From B18-G4 sp032250805 (lineage in GTDB: Bacteria; Bacteroidota; Bacteroidia; Bacteroidales; B18-G4), in NCBI GenBank assembly GCA_032250805.1, contig JAVVEM010000016.1:1-64000 (forward strand): DNA of 64,000 bases. Reading direction: 5' to 3'. The stretch's first letter is position 1. The number at the start of each line of letters is the position of its first letter. A program made the translations under genes and the position numbers. The notes under the pieces are model-generated. The model saw only the letters and a list, made by a program, of their open reading frames with translations, did not search any database and was not told the origin of the DNA. Below, piece after piece: positions 27,601 through 34,641 of the stretch.

Positions 27601-28493
27601 AAGCTTGTTTTTTTACGGAAATACAAGCCCAGGAAGATGAGCAGGATAATGGCTGCAATGCTCAGCGTGATAATGATATCCTTTTTGATTTGCGCAGCGT
27701 TTCCACCGGCGATCACCATCGATCCGAAATAGTGTACAGTGACCTTGTTTTCGTAATGCCTGCCCAGGGAGTTATTAAAACCTTCGATCAACTCAATCAG
27801 CCTGGCATTATCAGATGTTTCTGTTGCAGGGTTTTCGGGGATAAGAAAAAACAGCAAATTGTTTTTATCCTGAGTAAAGATATGATCGCGGAACAGGATA
27901 AAGTTATCGCTCACTTTCAGGCGTTCCAGTTTCTTCAGGGCCAGCGGGGTGAGGCTGAGCGGGTCTTTAAGGATCATATCGCGCATGGCAAAGCCTCCGG
28001 CGGTCATCAGGGCTTCGTAATCTTTCTTCACAGCTGCTTTTATGGCCGGGTCGGTGAGCATGTTTTCAATGCTGCGATAATCGCTTTCTTCCAGAAATAG
28101 CGGAAGCTGATCGTACAGCAGACCATAAAGCTCCGGTATATCTTTGGGGGCAAACCGGCCTTCGATTTTTTTAATATATGGAGCGGCACGGGGGCTTTGC
28201 AGCGAATCCATGAGCGATCGGGCAAAGGCGATAAGCAATTCAGGAGCAGGATCCCCGTCAGGGGTGGAGGTGCTGAGACAAAATACCAGGCGGTCGGCAA
28301 ATTTCGAATGTTCAAGTACCCTGATCAACGAGCGGTTTTTTTCCGAAGCAGGGATCACTTTGTTGATATCCTCTTCGAAACTGATGCCTGAAGCAAAATA
28401 TGCAATAAAGGCCATCAGCAGGATAAGAAAGAAAATGAATGCCCTGAAATTCCGGTTAAAAATGCCGTATATGCCTGAAAATAAATTCCCCAT
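24624..28493 (-). CDS. Trifunctional fusion: MMPL/RND exporter, PlsC-like acyltransferase, SAM methyltransferase
   Basis: 1289 residues. Residues 1 to about 800 form an MMPL/RND-type exporter: two sets of membrane helices (e.g. IIITLSIAAIILLIFLGLY; FGLGIDYAIFTLR) with large periplasmic loops. A PlsC/AGPAT acyltransferase domain follows, with NHQSHLDT (HX4D, His about 908) and YFPEGTRSPD. The last ~180 residues are a class I methyltransferase with DIGCGYGFM (about residue 1120). In aryl polyene clusters separate MMPL, acyltransferase and methyltransferase genes occur; here they are one polypeptide. It probably acylates a lipid-linked pigment precursor and moves it across the inner membrane. 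Specific substrates are inference. Confidence 0.88.
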   Translation of the reverse strand: MGNLFSGIYGIFNRNFRAFIFFLILLMAFIAYFASGISFEEDINKVIPASEKNRSLIRVLEHSKFADRLVFCLSTSTPDGDPAPELLIAFARSLMDSLQSPRAAPYIKKIEGRFAPKDIPELYGLLYDQLPLFLEESDYRSIENMLTDPAIKAAVKKDYEALMTAGGFAMRDMILKDPLSLTPLALKKLERLKVSDNFILFRDHIFTQDKNNLLFFLIPENPATETSDNARLIELIEGFNNSLGRHYENKVTVHYFGSMVIAGGNAAQIKKDIIITLSIAAIILLIFLGLYFRKKTSLLLLFLPALLGGGTAVAILAIFKGEVSAISLGLGSVMLGISIDYALHFLSHLRNSGSVRTVIRDIASPVMISSLTTASAFLCLMVLNSEALRDLGLFASVSVFSSAVFTLIVLPQFFREESVVDHKKLSSGLAGILIRAASYPYDRNKKLVLFIFILLVVFIFSSRRVQFESNMDSMNYMSPELVRTENFLDSISDYKLRSVFIVSDAENLDQALENNERLIPVADSLLAKGVLHAYTSVHPFYPSSEESKRRIRQWKAFWDHEKINHVKTTIISTSQKYRFRQDAFSSFYDLMEYRKAPDRESLEPLREAFLVEYISENDSLAMVTTICKVEAGNKSQVYAAFENKKNVTVFDRQSLTTSFMEGLNDSFNTLILVSLLVVFLILTLSFGRIELGIITFIPLLISWVFTLGIMGLLGIRFNIFNVVISTFIFGLGIDYAIFTLRGLMHEYQYGHKKLNSFKTSILLSGITTITGIGVLIFAKHPALQSIAISAIIGIISVILITYTLLPRLFRFLVEHEGRPRKWPATLKDFIFSINTLMIFLVGVIILDIAGLILRFLIPMPLKKKKLLFHKMLSVATWVIVYGSVNIKKIIWNRSGEDFKKPAIVICNHQSHLDTVLTIMQNPRMILLTNPWVHKSIFYRGFIRFADFYSVEEGINTLKEKIKAIVAEGYSVLYFPEGTRSPDLEIGRFHQGAFHMAKELNLDIIPIISYGSGNVMPKFEPFLKTSPATMTIMPRIGPDNPLIKETSLATAKAVRQYYIKEYAAIRKKIETPAFIRKKVIRNYLYRGPVLEWYMKVKIRLDDHYKIFHEYLPEKGMITDIGCGYGFMAYMLKLMAPERKFTAYDYDAGKIDTANHCALKTGSIHFIHADITKTQIPESNAFLLIDVLHYLPPEEQEALIRNCIENLAPQGIIIIREADIGMKKKHLGTRISEILSTGFGFNKTRGSHKKLYFRSKEKYLDIFAQYDLDVDIIDETKMNSNLIYILKNKAS

Positions 28494-28498
28494 ATATC

Positions 28499-29722
28499 TT
28501 ATTCGCCTTTTTCATTTTTTGAGGATCCCACTGGTGCAGGCTTCCTGAAAATAAGCAATGCAAGATACGTGATAAATCCCAACACCAGGGCAAGGACCAC
28601 ACCGAAAATAAGTGAGCCGATGATATACTGAAACAGGTTTTCGGTTACAAACTCAATGCTGATATTGTTGTCGAAATCAATACCTGCTCCTTTGCCCAGG
28701 GCAATTCCTCCGCTAATGTAGCTCAGGTATAAAATGAGCGGGATCATGGGGGGAATGCTAATATTTGATACCGCCAAAACAATGATCTTATTAAGCCTGA
28801 AGGCAATGGCTATACCCAGTGCAATGGCCATCTGCCATCCCCAAACAGGGGCAACACCCATAAATGCTCCGAGCATTACCGAGGCTACTTTAACCCTGTT
28901 TGATTCGTGTGGGTTAAAGAGCTCTTTCCGGATAAAAGCCTTAAACCTTTTCCAGGTAAGCCTGGAAATAAAGAGGTAGGGGCGGTAAAACAATAAGGCA
29001 AGGATAACAAGAAAGGTATTGAGCAGGCTGATGCGAAAAAAATCAGTGAAAGGCCTGAAATGGGTTATCCTTTCGTCTCCGGGCGGGTAATACACTTTTA
29101 CGGGAACGGCTTTCACCGGAATTTTTTTCCATGCGGCACGTACGATCACCTCCACTTCAAATTCGAAGCGCCGTGTGAAAAAATGAATTCCTTTTAATTT
29201 TTTAATGGGATAGAGGCGGAATCCGCACTGGGTGTCGGGGAGCCTTATGCCCGTGCTTACGGTATACCAAAAATTGGAGAATCTGAATCCAAAATTGCTG
29301 GCTCCGGGGGCTCCTGCTTCTTCCATGTTTCGTGCACCAACAAACAGGCATGCGGGATCCATGTCGAGGGCTTCAAGAAATACAGGGATATCGGAAGCAA
29401 AATGCTGACCGTCGGAATCAATGCTGATGGCATGTTCATATCCCAGTTCCAGAGCTCTGGCAAATCCTTTTCGGAGGGCATATCCTTTTCCCTTGTTTTT
29501 TGCTATGCGAATGCTTTCAAGCGAGGTAAAGCTTTTGAGTATTGCGGGAGTTGAATCATCTGATCCATCGTCGACGACAATAATTTTGTTGGTATACCTG
29601 CGAACATCCTGTAAAACAGCGGCAAGGGTGCCTTCGTTATTGTATGTGGGGACAATAACACAGCATTTTAAGCGCTCAAAGTCCTTATTGTTTGCAAAGT
29701 ATTGCTTTTCATCCTCATTCAT
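28499..29722 (-). CDS. Family 2 glycosyltransferase with C-terminal DUF2062 domain
   Basis: About 407 residues from the ATG at 29722; an in-frame GTG at 29734 overlaps the upstream stop codon and is the alternative. The N-terminal GT-A domain shows CVIVPTYNNEGTLAAVL, VVDDGSDDSTPAIL and ISIDSDGQHFASDIP (DxD-type metal site), as in dolichyl-phosphate-mannose synthase-like enzymes. The C-terminal part has membrane helices with the DUF2062 pattern (LGAFMGVAPVWGWQM). In aryl polyene clusters a related glycosyltransferase attaches the pigment to a carrier or sugar; the donor here is unknown. Confidence 0.85.
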   Translation of the reverse strand: MNEDEKQYFANNKDFERLKCCVIVPTYNNEGTLAAVLQDVRRYTNKIIVVDDGSDDSTPAILKSFTSLESIRIAKNKGKGYALRKGFARALELGYEHAISIDSDGQHFASDIPVFLEALDMDPACLFVGARNMEEAGAPGASNFGFRFSNFWYTVSTGIRLPDTQCGFRLYPIKKLKGIHFFTRRFEFEVEVIVRAAWKKIPVKAVPVKVYYPPGDERITHFRPFTDFFRISLLNTFLVILALLFYRPYLFISRLTWKRFKAFIRKELFNPHESNRVKVASVMLGAFMGVAPVWGWQMAIALGIAIAFRLNKIIVLAVSNISIPPMIPLILYLSYISGGIALGKGAGIDFDNNISIEFVTENLFQYIIGSLIFGVVLALVLGFITYLALLIFRKPAPVGSSKNEKGE

Positions 29723-29730
29723 GATCCTGA

Positions 29731-30201
29731 TCACCTGTTACGCATAATAAAAAGGGCGATACCCTCCGACCAATCGCATATGGCCGTGATGTCATCAAGA
29801 TCAAGAGCAGCATCCTTATGGAGCATAAGGTAGTTGGCCGGCGGCATGGTGCTGTCGCTGATCACTTCGCAGATGGAGCTTAGCACACCGATCTTTTGCT
29901 TATCACTCAGGCTGCCGTAATCAGAAAAATTCAATTCCTGTTTCCCGTTTTTGATATGCTGATTGATGATCCATGAAAAGGGAGCTACATGGGCATACCA
30001 TGGATAATTGGTATGATTTGAATGGCAATCGTAACAAGAGGTTTTAATGGTGTGCATCATCGATTCGGGGATGGATGGGTTATGCATAAAAAAATCGTCG
30101 GGCGGGTTTTCTTCGCCCCTGTTTTTATCTACCTGCCATAGCTGGATGAGCAGAAATGACCCCAACAGGATGATCAGAATGAAACGGCCTTTGTTTTTCA
30201 T
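29731..30201 (-). CDS. Haem-binding domain protein, c-type, membrane-anchored
   Basis: 156 residues. An N-terminal hydrophobic segment (FILIILLGSFLLIQLW) targets it to the membrane or periplasm. A single c-type haem motif CYDCH is followed by the family pattern NHTNYPWYAHVAPFSWI and a downstream STMPPANYLMLH whose Met may be the distal ligand. This resembles the haem-binding domain family of Bacteroidetes. A role as electron carrier for an oxidation step of the pathway is inference; simple insertion of an unrelated gene pair is possible. It lies between the glycosyltransferase and a second haem protein. Confidence 0.8.
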   Translation of the reverse strand: MKNKGRFILIILLGSFLLIQLWQVDKNRGEENPPDDFFMHNPSIPESMMHTIKTSCYDCHSNHTNYPWYAHVAPFSWIINQHIKNGKQELNFSDYGSLSDKQKIGVLSSICEVISDSTMPPANYLMLHKDAALDLDDITAICDWSEGIALFIMRNR

Positions 30202-30227
30202 ATTGCTTTTCGTATATCCCCGTAAAT

Positions 30228-30626
30228 TTATTCTTCCATAAGTTTATCCGCCTCGGCATTGGCCCATTCGGCCAGCATATCGATCTCTTCAGCGCTGAGC
30301 GCCCGATCAGGATATTCTTCTATATGTTTTGCGGGAGGCATGTTTTGTTCTTTCACTTCTTCTGCAATATCACTTAGCTTGCCGATCTTTTTTGTCAGCT
30401 TGTAGTCGTCCCATTTACTGAAATTCAGTGCAAGCTTTGGTTTCAGTCCTCCATCCTGTGTATGGCACTCAAAGCATGATCGTTCAAGCAGGGCCATGAT
30501 CTCATCCGGAAAGCCCAGCTCAATCTCTTCCTGGGCGGGGCTTAAAGGGGGAGTTGTGTTTTGGGCGGCAATAAATACCACCATGGCCATGAATGGTAAC
30601 ATGGTGTAAAGCAATATCTTTTTCAT
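30228..30626 (-). CDS. Periplasmic c-type haem-binding protein
   Basis: 132 residues from the ATG at 30626, which begins a signal peptide (MKKILLYTMLPFMAMVVFIA); the longer reading from 30656 overlaps the upstream gene and is unlikely. One haem motif CFECH is followed by NFSKWDDYKL and EQNMPPAKHI, the latter placing a Met before Pro-Pro as in the neighbouring haem protein. The two are clearly paralogous in layout. It probably receives or donates electrons in the periplasm; partners are unknown. Confidence 0.8.
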   Translation of the reverse strand: MKKILLYTMLPFMAMVVFIAAQNTTPPLSPAQEEIELGFPDEIMALLERSCFECHTQDGGLKPKLALNFSKWDDYKLTKKIGKLSDIAEEVKEQNMPPAKHIEEYPDRALSAEEIDMLAEWANAEADKLMEE

Positions 30627-30630
30627 GGTG

Positions 30631-31020
30631 CTAATTTTTTTTGTTGTCAGAAACAAAGATAATAAAAACCCCCTTGAATTTAAAGAAGACAGTTTCCGTA
30701 TCCAGTATGCTGGCGCTTATATTTATTTCTTCTTTTTTATCATCAAGGTATGAACCTTTAATTCTTAAGCCTTTATGCCCATAGGGATCAATAATATTGA
30801 GAAATTTTATGTTTGTCGCCTGTTTTAGCTGCATTTCCCTGCCTGCGATTGCTTCTGCAATTCTTTTTACAATGCTTATAAGGCATACTCCGGGCATAAT
30901 TGCCTGCCCGGGGAAATGGCCCCTGAAAACATCATGTTCAGGGTCAATACTTAGTGTGGCTTCAAAGTTTTCTTCGCCGAAGGCCAGATCAGTAATGGTA
31001 TATAGCGTGTCGAGGCTCAT
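30631..31020 (-). CDS. Hotdog-fold dehydratase, ApeI/FabZ-like, lacking the catalytic acidic residue
   Basis: 129 residues of single hotdog fold. The FabA/FabZ-type motif RGHFPGQAIMPGV carries the catalytic His (residue 35), but the position 14 residues later, normally Glu or Asp, is Ser49 in CLISIVKRIAEA. It would dehydrate 3-hydroxyacyl-ACP during polyene extension, probably only with a partner. In the Xenorhabdus aryl polyene system ApeI works in a complex with ApeP, and a candidate ApeP-like partner is encoded at 41461-41892. The start codon follows closely a -7-like box. Confidence 0.8.
   Translation of the reverse strand: MSLDTLYTITDLAFGEENFEATLSIDPEHDVFRGHFPGQAIMPGVCLISIVKRIAEAIAGREMQLKQATNIKFLNIIDPYGHKGLRIKGSYLDDKKEEINISASILDTETVFFKFKGVFIIFVSDNKKN
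30654..30661 (-). promoter_or_regulatory. Promoter-like -7 element before the haem protein pair
   Basis: Minus-strand TATCTTTG lies inside the end of the dehydratase gene, 27 bases upstream of the haem-protein ATG. It could start a sub-operon for the two haem proteins and downstream genes. No -33 element is evident. Confidence 0.3.
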
Positions 31021-31024
31021 CAGG

Positions 31025-31032
31025 CAAAGATA
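31025..31032 (-). promoter_or_regulatory. Promoter-like -7 element abutting the dehydratase start
   Basis: Minus-strand TATCTTTG, four bases upstream of the ATG of the ApeI-like gene. If active it would give an almost leaderless transcript for the downstream third of the cluster. Confidence 0.3.
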
Positions 31033-31089
31033 ATGTTTATGAAGATGAGGTACAAGATGCCTGCCGGCCGGGTTTTAAATATCACGGTG

Positions 31090-31767
31090 CTATTCTGGCA
31101 CAGCCTGCATTTCAAGGCGCAACCTTAATCCGGCTTGTTCAATAAGGATATGATCAGGGGCATAATTATTTCTATCAGCCGAAACAGTGATCCTGATCTT
31201 TTCTTTACATCCCATGGGTCCAAGCTTTACTATTTCGGTATAGGGCCCGATCAGGTTTTTGCTCAGGTAAGCGTCTTTGCCTTTATATGCATTTAACTGT
31301 ATCATTACCTTGCTGCCATCCTTTTTTACGAATGTTTTGTATGTGCCATGATCCAGGCCGGGACTGAGCAGCATCGAAAAATACTTTTCAAGATTATTGA
31401 GGAGCAGGCTCCTGTCGAGGGGTGGATAAATATGGTTTACATTGAGCGACAACTTGTTTTTTTGTCCGGTATTCCGGAGCCCGAAGTCGAAAAAATTTAA
31501 TCCGAGTTCGCTAAAAAATGCCACTTTATAGCTTTGACCGGCGAATTGTTTAATCATCAGCAGGCCGTCAAATTCCCACCCGTTCACCGACATGTGCGCT
31601 TTGTACAGGGCTTTTTCAAATTCCCGGCCAAAAGGCCTGAGTTCGTGGTATGCGGTCCCACCGATGTCGGTTTTTCCTGCTTTCCTGTATTTCGACATAT
31701 AGCATCCTGACGAAGACAGGAACACCAGGCTAATGCAGATCAAAAATATACCCCTGAATATCCTCAT
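31090..31767 (-). CDS. Pigment-cluster lipoprotein of unknown function
   Basis: 225 residues starting with a lipoprotein signal (FLVFLSSSGC-type lipobox ending in LSSSGC at about residue 22). The rest is a mostly beta protein without a motif I can name; it may correspond to the DUF3261-type lipoproteins found next to LolA-like genes in aryl polyene clusters. It overlaps the upstream LolA-like gene by 38 bases, implying translational coupling. A joint role in moving or anchoring the pigment at the outer membrane is inference from context. Confidence 0.7.
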   Translation of the reverse strand: MRIFRGIFLICISLVFLSSSGCYMSKYRKAGKTDIGGTAYHELRPFGREFEKALYKAHMSVNGWEFDGLLMIKQFAGQSYKVAFFSELGLNFFDFGLRNTGQKNKLSLNVNHIYPPLDRSLLLNNLEKYFSMLLSPGLDHGTYKTFVKKDGSKVMIQLNAYKGKDAYLSKNLIGPYTEIVKLGPMGCKEKIRITVSADRNNYAPDHILIEQAGLRLRLEMQAVPE

Positions 31768-32386
31768 TCAGCCGCTTGTTTAAAAATCGTATATGTGTAT
31801 AATCGCCCGAACGCTCAAGCATGAGCAATTCATCTGCCGAATAATCATTTTTATCTACAAAGATACGGATCCCCGTAAGGAAGTCCTTCATGTTCTTCGC
31901 CTGTGGGATAAGCTCAAGGATATAATATTCATCGTTCTCGAAATAGGCGGTCGAAAAGTTGTCGCTCTCAAGGATACTGCCATCCACCATGCTGAGCATG
32001 ATATTGTTGATCTCCCTGAACATCCTTCCCGAGGAAGCATCGTAGATATTGGTTTTGTTGTCGTCCTGAATGAGAACGGTATCGCCCCTGAAAATAATGA
32101 GGTAGTAAAAGGGCGAGGTATACTCCCAGCGCAGCTTATCTTTTTTTTTGAAATAAAATACACCTTTGCTTTCCACATCTTCCTCGAGAAAACTCAAATG
32201 CTTATATTGAACAAAATCGCTGGAAATACTGCTGGTGCGCTCCGATGCCTGCTGCATGTTTTGAGTAAATGCCTCAATATTGTTCATGGCATTATATTTT
32301 TCCTGCCCCAGGCCTTTGCCGGTTATAATGGCAGAAAGCATAATTGCCAGAATACCTGATATTAAGAACGTTTTATTTTTTCTCAT
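31730..32386 (-). CDS. LolA-like outer-membrane lipoprotein carrier protein
   Basis: 218 residues with a signal peptide. The LolA pattern is clear: SDFVQYKHLSFLEEDVESKG, then GVFYFKKKDKLRWEYTSPF, and a later strand-rich region forming the open half-barrel that shields acyl chains in the periplasm. Cluster-specific LolA homologues occur in aryl polyene loci and probably carry the lipid-linked pigment from the inner to the outer membrane. It overlaps the DUF2141 gene by 14 bases and the lipoprotein gene by 38. Confidence 0.85.
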   Translation of the reverse strand: MRKNKTFLISGILAIMLSAIITGKGLGQEKYNAMNNIEAFTQNMQQASERTSSISSDFVQYKHLSFLEEDVESKGVFYFKKKDKLRWEYTSPFYYLIIFRGDTVLIQDDNKTNIYDASSGRMFREINNIMLSMVDGSILESDNFSTAYFENDEYYILELIPQAKNMKDFLTGIRIFVDKNDYSADELLMLERSGDYTHIRFLNKRLNEDIQGYIFDLH

Positions 32387-32801
32387 TGTTCACCAGTCTT
32401 ATATTTATTTCCATATCGCCCGAAAAGTAGAATTTTGCTTTTTCATACCCTGGTGGTCCCATCTTGCTTCGGGCATCATTCGAAAAGCCAAAAGGTTCAT
32501 TTGGAATACGCGCTTTTTTCATATCCAGCCTGCCATTGCCATTGACATCCTGAAAAATGGCCACAGCATATTCTCCCACCTCTATTTCGCTGAAAACAAT
32601 GGTATGACGCTCTGCATTTATGTCAACAATCTGACTGTAGGATGCAGAATCTGCATTCATAAAACCATTTTCGCCACGATATACGGCCACATATAATTGT
32701 CCTTCGGCAGGGTATATATTGCTTACCACTATCTTCATCTCTCCCGCACCCTGCACCCAGAGCATACTCATGAGGAGGATATGTATAAGGTTTATGATCA
32801 T
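32373..32801 (-). CDS. DUF2141 family secreted protein
   Basis: 142 residues: a signal peptide (to about AGEM) followed by a beta-sandwich-like domain with GQLYVAVYRGENGF, the AVAIFQDVNGNGRLD segment and IPNEPFGFSNDA, which together mark DUF2141. The acidic DVNGNGRLD loop suggests metal binding. The family function is not known. It sits in the middle of the pigment operon, one base from the stop of the deacetylase gene and overlapping the LolA-like gene. Confidence 0.8.
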   Translation of the reverse strand: MIINLIHILLMSMLWVQGAGEMKIVVSNIYPAEGQLYVAVYRGENGFMNADSASYSQIVDINAERHTIVFSEIEVGEYAVAIFQDVNGNGRLDMKKARIPNEPFGFSNDARSKMGPPGYEKAKFYFSGDMEINIRLVNNEKK

Positions 32802-32802
32802 A

Positions 32803-33579
32803 TTATCTGTAGGCTTTCAATTGAAGAAGAATATCAGGCGAAACAAATTCATATCCTTTTTCTTTGGCGATCCGTATTATATTGTCAAGGATAACTGCGG
32901 CCTGCAGGCGGTTATCGTGAAGAAGGATCACGTGTCCGGGACCGAGGCGCGTTTTTATTCGTTTTATTGTCATGTCCGGATCGATGGTTATGGTATCCAG
33001 CGACCTGATACTCCATCCCACCACGGAATAGCCCAAATATCGTACCGCTTTGGCAATATGCGGATTGGTAACACCGAAAGGGGGCCTGAAAAGCATGCAT
33101 TTCTTCCCTGTTATTTCGTGGATGAGTTGTTCATTTTTTTCCAGGTCGCGGATCACGGCCCTTGTGCTGAAAAAGCCAAAAGTATTGGCATGGCTATAGG
33201 AATGGTTTCCGATGATATGGCCCTCGTTGGATATACGCCTGACAAGGTATTTATTATTAATAATTTGCTTCCCGGTGAGGAAAAATCCTGCTTTTATTTT
33301 GTTTTTCTTCAGAATGTCGAGGATTACCGGAGTCATACCTGTATGAGGACCGTCGTCGAAAGTAAGGGCCAGGTAAGGTTTTTGCGTTTCCCCTCTGCAA
33401 TGAGCACTTACATATAGGCCTGAGCATATGCGAAAAGCTCCGGCAGCAAGGGCATAAATATTGAGGATGATGAGGAGCAGAGCCCACCAAATATTCAGCA
33501 GGTCGAATATCCATCCCAGTGAAATGATGATCACTGAGCTGAATAATAGGATGAGTACCTTTTTTCGGTAGCTTAACAT
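32803..33579 (-). CDS. Membrane-anchored polysaccharide deacetylase (NodB homology domain)
   Basis: 258 residues. Two N-terminal membrane segments (about 8-50) are followed by the NodB catalytic domain: LALTFDDGPHTGMTP (motif 1, catalytic and metal Asp), GNHSYSHAN (motif 2, metal His pair), LFRPPFGVTN (motif 3), and GHVILLHD. It would remove an acyl group from an N- or O-acetylated sugar or related substrate outside the cytoplasm. In this operon it may act on a sugar or ester attached to the pigment, but that is inference. It overlaps the upstream chain-length-factor-like gene by 7 bases. Confidence 0.85.
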   Translation of the reverse strand: MLSYRKKVLILLFSSVIIISLGWIFDLLNIWWALLLIILNIYALAAGAFRICSGLYVSAHCRGETQKPYLALTFDDGPHTGMTPVILDILKKNKIKAGFFLTGKQIINNKYLVRRISNEGHIIGNHSYSHANTFGFFSTRAVIRDLEKNEQLIHEITGKKCMLFRPPFGVTNPHIAKAVRYLGYSVVGWSIRSLDTITIDPDMTIKRIKTRLGPGHVILLHDNRLQAAVILDNIIRIAKEKGYEFVSPDILLQLKAYR

Positions 33580-34640
33580 GCTTTCAGGAGGATTAGTCCG
33601 TGCCGGGTATTTTTATGTTGATTATAGATCAAAATATTATTCAGGGGCAGGGTGGGTGCCATCTTATCAAGCATGATATCATCCGGCCATTTTTGTGATT
33701 GAAGTATGCGGGCACCCAGCCACGAAGCAAATGCCGATGCTGTATGATATTCACCGCAAAGATGTTTATAAAAGGCAAAAGGTACATTTTTAAACAGGCT
33801 ATCGCGGAGCCGGTAATAATGTTGGTCTGATGCTGTGTCTCCGTTTATACCAGTAAGCAGCAATCCGATCTGACCGGGACTCAGGTCATGGTCAGAGAGG
33901 AATTCTGTGATAAAATTATCGGTTTCCTTTTCTGATTCAGGTTTATAAAACGTCTTAACGCCTGCAAAGCGGGCGTAGTTGCCGGGATGTTTGTTGCCGT
34001 TTACCACAAAAAACGAAGCTCCTTCGCCGGCTATCCGTCCCGGTCCGGGACTCTGAAGCAGGTCGAGGTTACGGGCAATATCCTTTTTCCACCAATCCGC
34101 ATTTTCTGTGATCCTGAAATAGGAGTCGGTCATTTCGTCGATCCCGGCAAGGAGAATATTTTCAGATGCATCTTCAAGCAGGCGGATATTTGCATCGAGC
34201 AAGGCGTTTTCAAATGAAAGATAGTCGTTTACGTAGGTAAGGTTATACTTATTGCATTTAAGCATTACCGCAATATGTGCCCCGATGGTATTGTGTGTCG
34301 ATTGTATAAATGAGGTAGGTGTAAGCAGGCTTTCCCTGTTGTCGATGATGGAGCGGAGAAACTTTTCCGTATCGGCGATCATGCCCAGGCCGGTACCTAC
34401 GATGATCGCGTCGGGCACATCAACTTCGGCATCGCGCAGGCATTTGCCTGCCGCTGATACGCCCATTTTCAGGGTGCGGCTCATACGCCGCATCTGAACA
34501 GGATTGATATATTGTTTGTAATCAGGCTCAAGGCATATTAAACGGTTTCCTTCATGTTGCACAATGGCAGGTGGAAAAGGAATATCTTCCCAGCTTTGCT
34601 GAGGTGAAATATTTCCTATGCCCCTGATATATGCTTCCAT
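33573..34640 (-). CDS. Chain-length-factor-like beta-ketoacyl synthase homologue without active-site Cys
   Basis: About 355 residues from the ATG at 34640, one base after the stop of the upstream ketosynthase; a longer reading from 34688 overlaps that gene. The thiolase-fold N-terminal half is recognisable (VGTGLGMIADTEKFL, THNTIGAHIA), but the nucleophile elbow reads NDYLSFENAL in place of TACSSS-type sequence, and the later His motifs are altered. This is the pattern of chain-length factors, which pair with an active ketosynthase and set the number of extensions. Its neighbour with intact residues is the obvious partner, as for ApeO:ApeC. Confidence 0.8.
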   Translation of the reverse strand: MEAYIRGIGNISPQQSWEDIPFPPAIVQHEGNRLICLEPDYKQYINPVQMRRMSRTLKMGVSAAGKCLRDAEVDVPDAIIVGTGLGMIADTEKFLRSIIDNRESLLTPTSFIQSTHNTIGAHIAVMLKCNKYNLTYVNDYLSFENALLDANIRLLEDASENILLAGIDEMTDSYFRITENADWWKKDIARNLDLLQSPGPGRIAGEGASFFVVNGNKHPGNYARFAGVKTFYKPESEKETDNFITEFLSDHDLSPGQIGLLLTGINGDTASDQHYYRLRDSLFKNVPFAFYKHLCGEYHTASAFASWLGARILQSQKWPDDIMLDKMAPTLPLNNILIYNQHKNTRHGLILLKAC

Positions 34641-34641
34641 T

